64,000 nt of DNA from Acidobacteriota bacterium (lineage in GTDB: Bacteria; Acidobacteriota; Terriglobia; UBA7540), in assembly GCA_021838785.1 (NCBI GenBank), contig JAKCCV010000017.1, positions 19,431-83,430 of the forward strand, given 5' to 3'. Each line of letters opens with the position of its first letter. Position 1 is the stretch's first letter. The notes under the pieces were generated by a model. It saw only the letters and a program-made list of their open reading frames with translations, made no database searches and was not told where the DNA came from. Positions 63,850 through 64,000 of this stretch are shown piece after piece. Made by a program: the position numbers and the translations under genes.

Positions 63850-64000
63850 AGGTGGGGCGATTTTCTCCCCTAGTAATACTCGGTTAAGTTCTACGAGGTG
63901 TCCGTGAACTCTGTAAGGCACCACGCGCAACGTCCACTGAGTCTAATCAGCAGTGCAAGGAGCTGCCGGCGGACGCGGGGCAGGCTCCAGGTCGCACCAG

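Noticed and set aside
63850..64000. A gene or RNA at the window end
   Set aside because: No open frame with a start and ribosome site, and no tRNA-like fold, can be seen in the last 150 nt.

Overview
The window is about 60% GC, densely coded on both strands, and looks like a chromosomal segment of a Gram-negative heterotroph. Pointers are outer-membrane efflux parts, Tat and Sec signal peptides, an alternative complex III, a 14-subunit NADH dehydrogenase with fused NuoCD, and secreted glycosidases and esterases. This mix is most like Acidobacteriota. That placement is inference from gene content; there is no rRNA or other marker gene here. I see no tRNA, rRNA, insertion sequence, prophage or CRISPR array.

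Layout. 1-3927 (minus): GldG/GldF-type ABC export operon (ATPase, permease, GldG-like protein, DUF4340 protein cut by the window edge). 4238-4993: short-chain dehydrogenase. 5151-11172: alternative complex III operon (pentaheme cytochrome, ActB split into two genes, NrfD-like ActC, DUF3341 ActD, monoheme cytochrome). 11303-13291 (minus): nicotinamidase and nicotinate phosphoribosyltransferase, an NAD salvage pair. 13476-16112 (minus): small Cys/His protein, GH27 alpha-galactosidase, patatin-like lipase. 16508-17983: protoporphyrinogen/coproporphyrinogen oxidase. 18192-32656: complete nuoA-N operon behind a recognisable promoter and a roughly 150-nt leader. 32769-35888 (minus): GH39-like glycosidase and type-B carboxylesterase, both secreted. 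36193-43629 (minus): Cu/Ag-type RND efflux operon led by a small Cys-rich secreted protein and a duplicated-domain protein of unknown function. Divergent from it are a TPR protein, a YHS metal-binding protein and thiD. 45887-49866: enoyl-CoA hydratase, a thioredoxin-like gene with an in-frame UGA, a HEAT-like secreted protein and a secreted hypothetical. 49898-52429 (minus): diguanylate cyclase and P5C dehydrogenase. 52636-61316: chemosensory operon (two CheW, CHASE3 receptor, CheA-REC hybrid, CheB, hybrid kinase) preceded by a sigma-28-like promoter. 61497-63849: Tat-exported TIM-barrel epimerase-like protein and SGNH hydrolase. 63850-64000 shows no gene.

How the genes fit together. Complex I and alternative complex III together make a respiratory chain from NADH through quinone to cytochrome c; the heme oxidase gene and the NAD salvage genes would supply their cofactors. 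The metal efflux locus pairs a tripartite CusCBA-type pump with likely periplasmic and membrane metal-binding proteins. The chemosensory cluster lies close to a diguanylate cyclase and lacks cheR and a stand-alone cheY.

The most striking observation is the gene at 46947-47414. A UGA codon stands exactly where the first cysteine of a thioredoxin WCxxC motif should be. The reading frame continues with a normal thioredoxin fold after it, and a hairpin fitting the bacterial SECIS rules lies just downstream. I read it as a probable selenocysteine-containing, exported thioredoxin-like protein.
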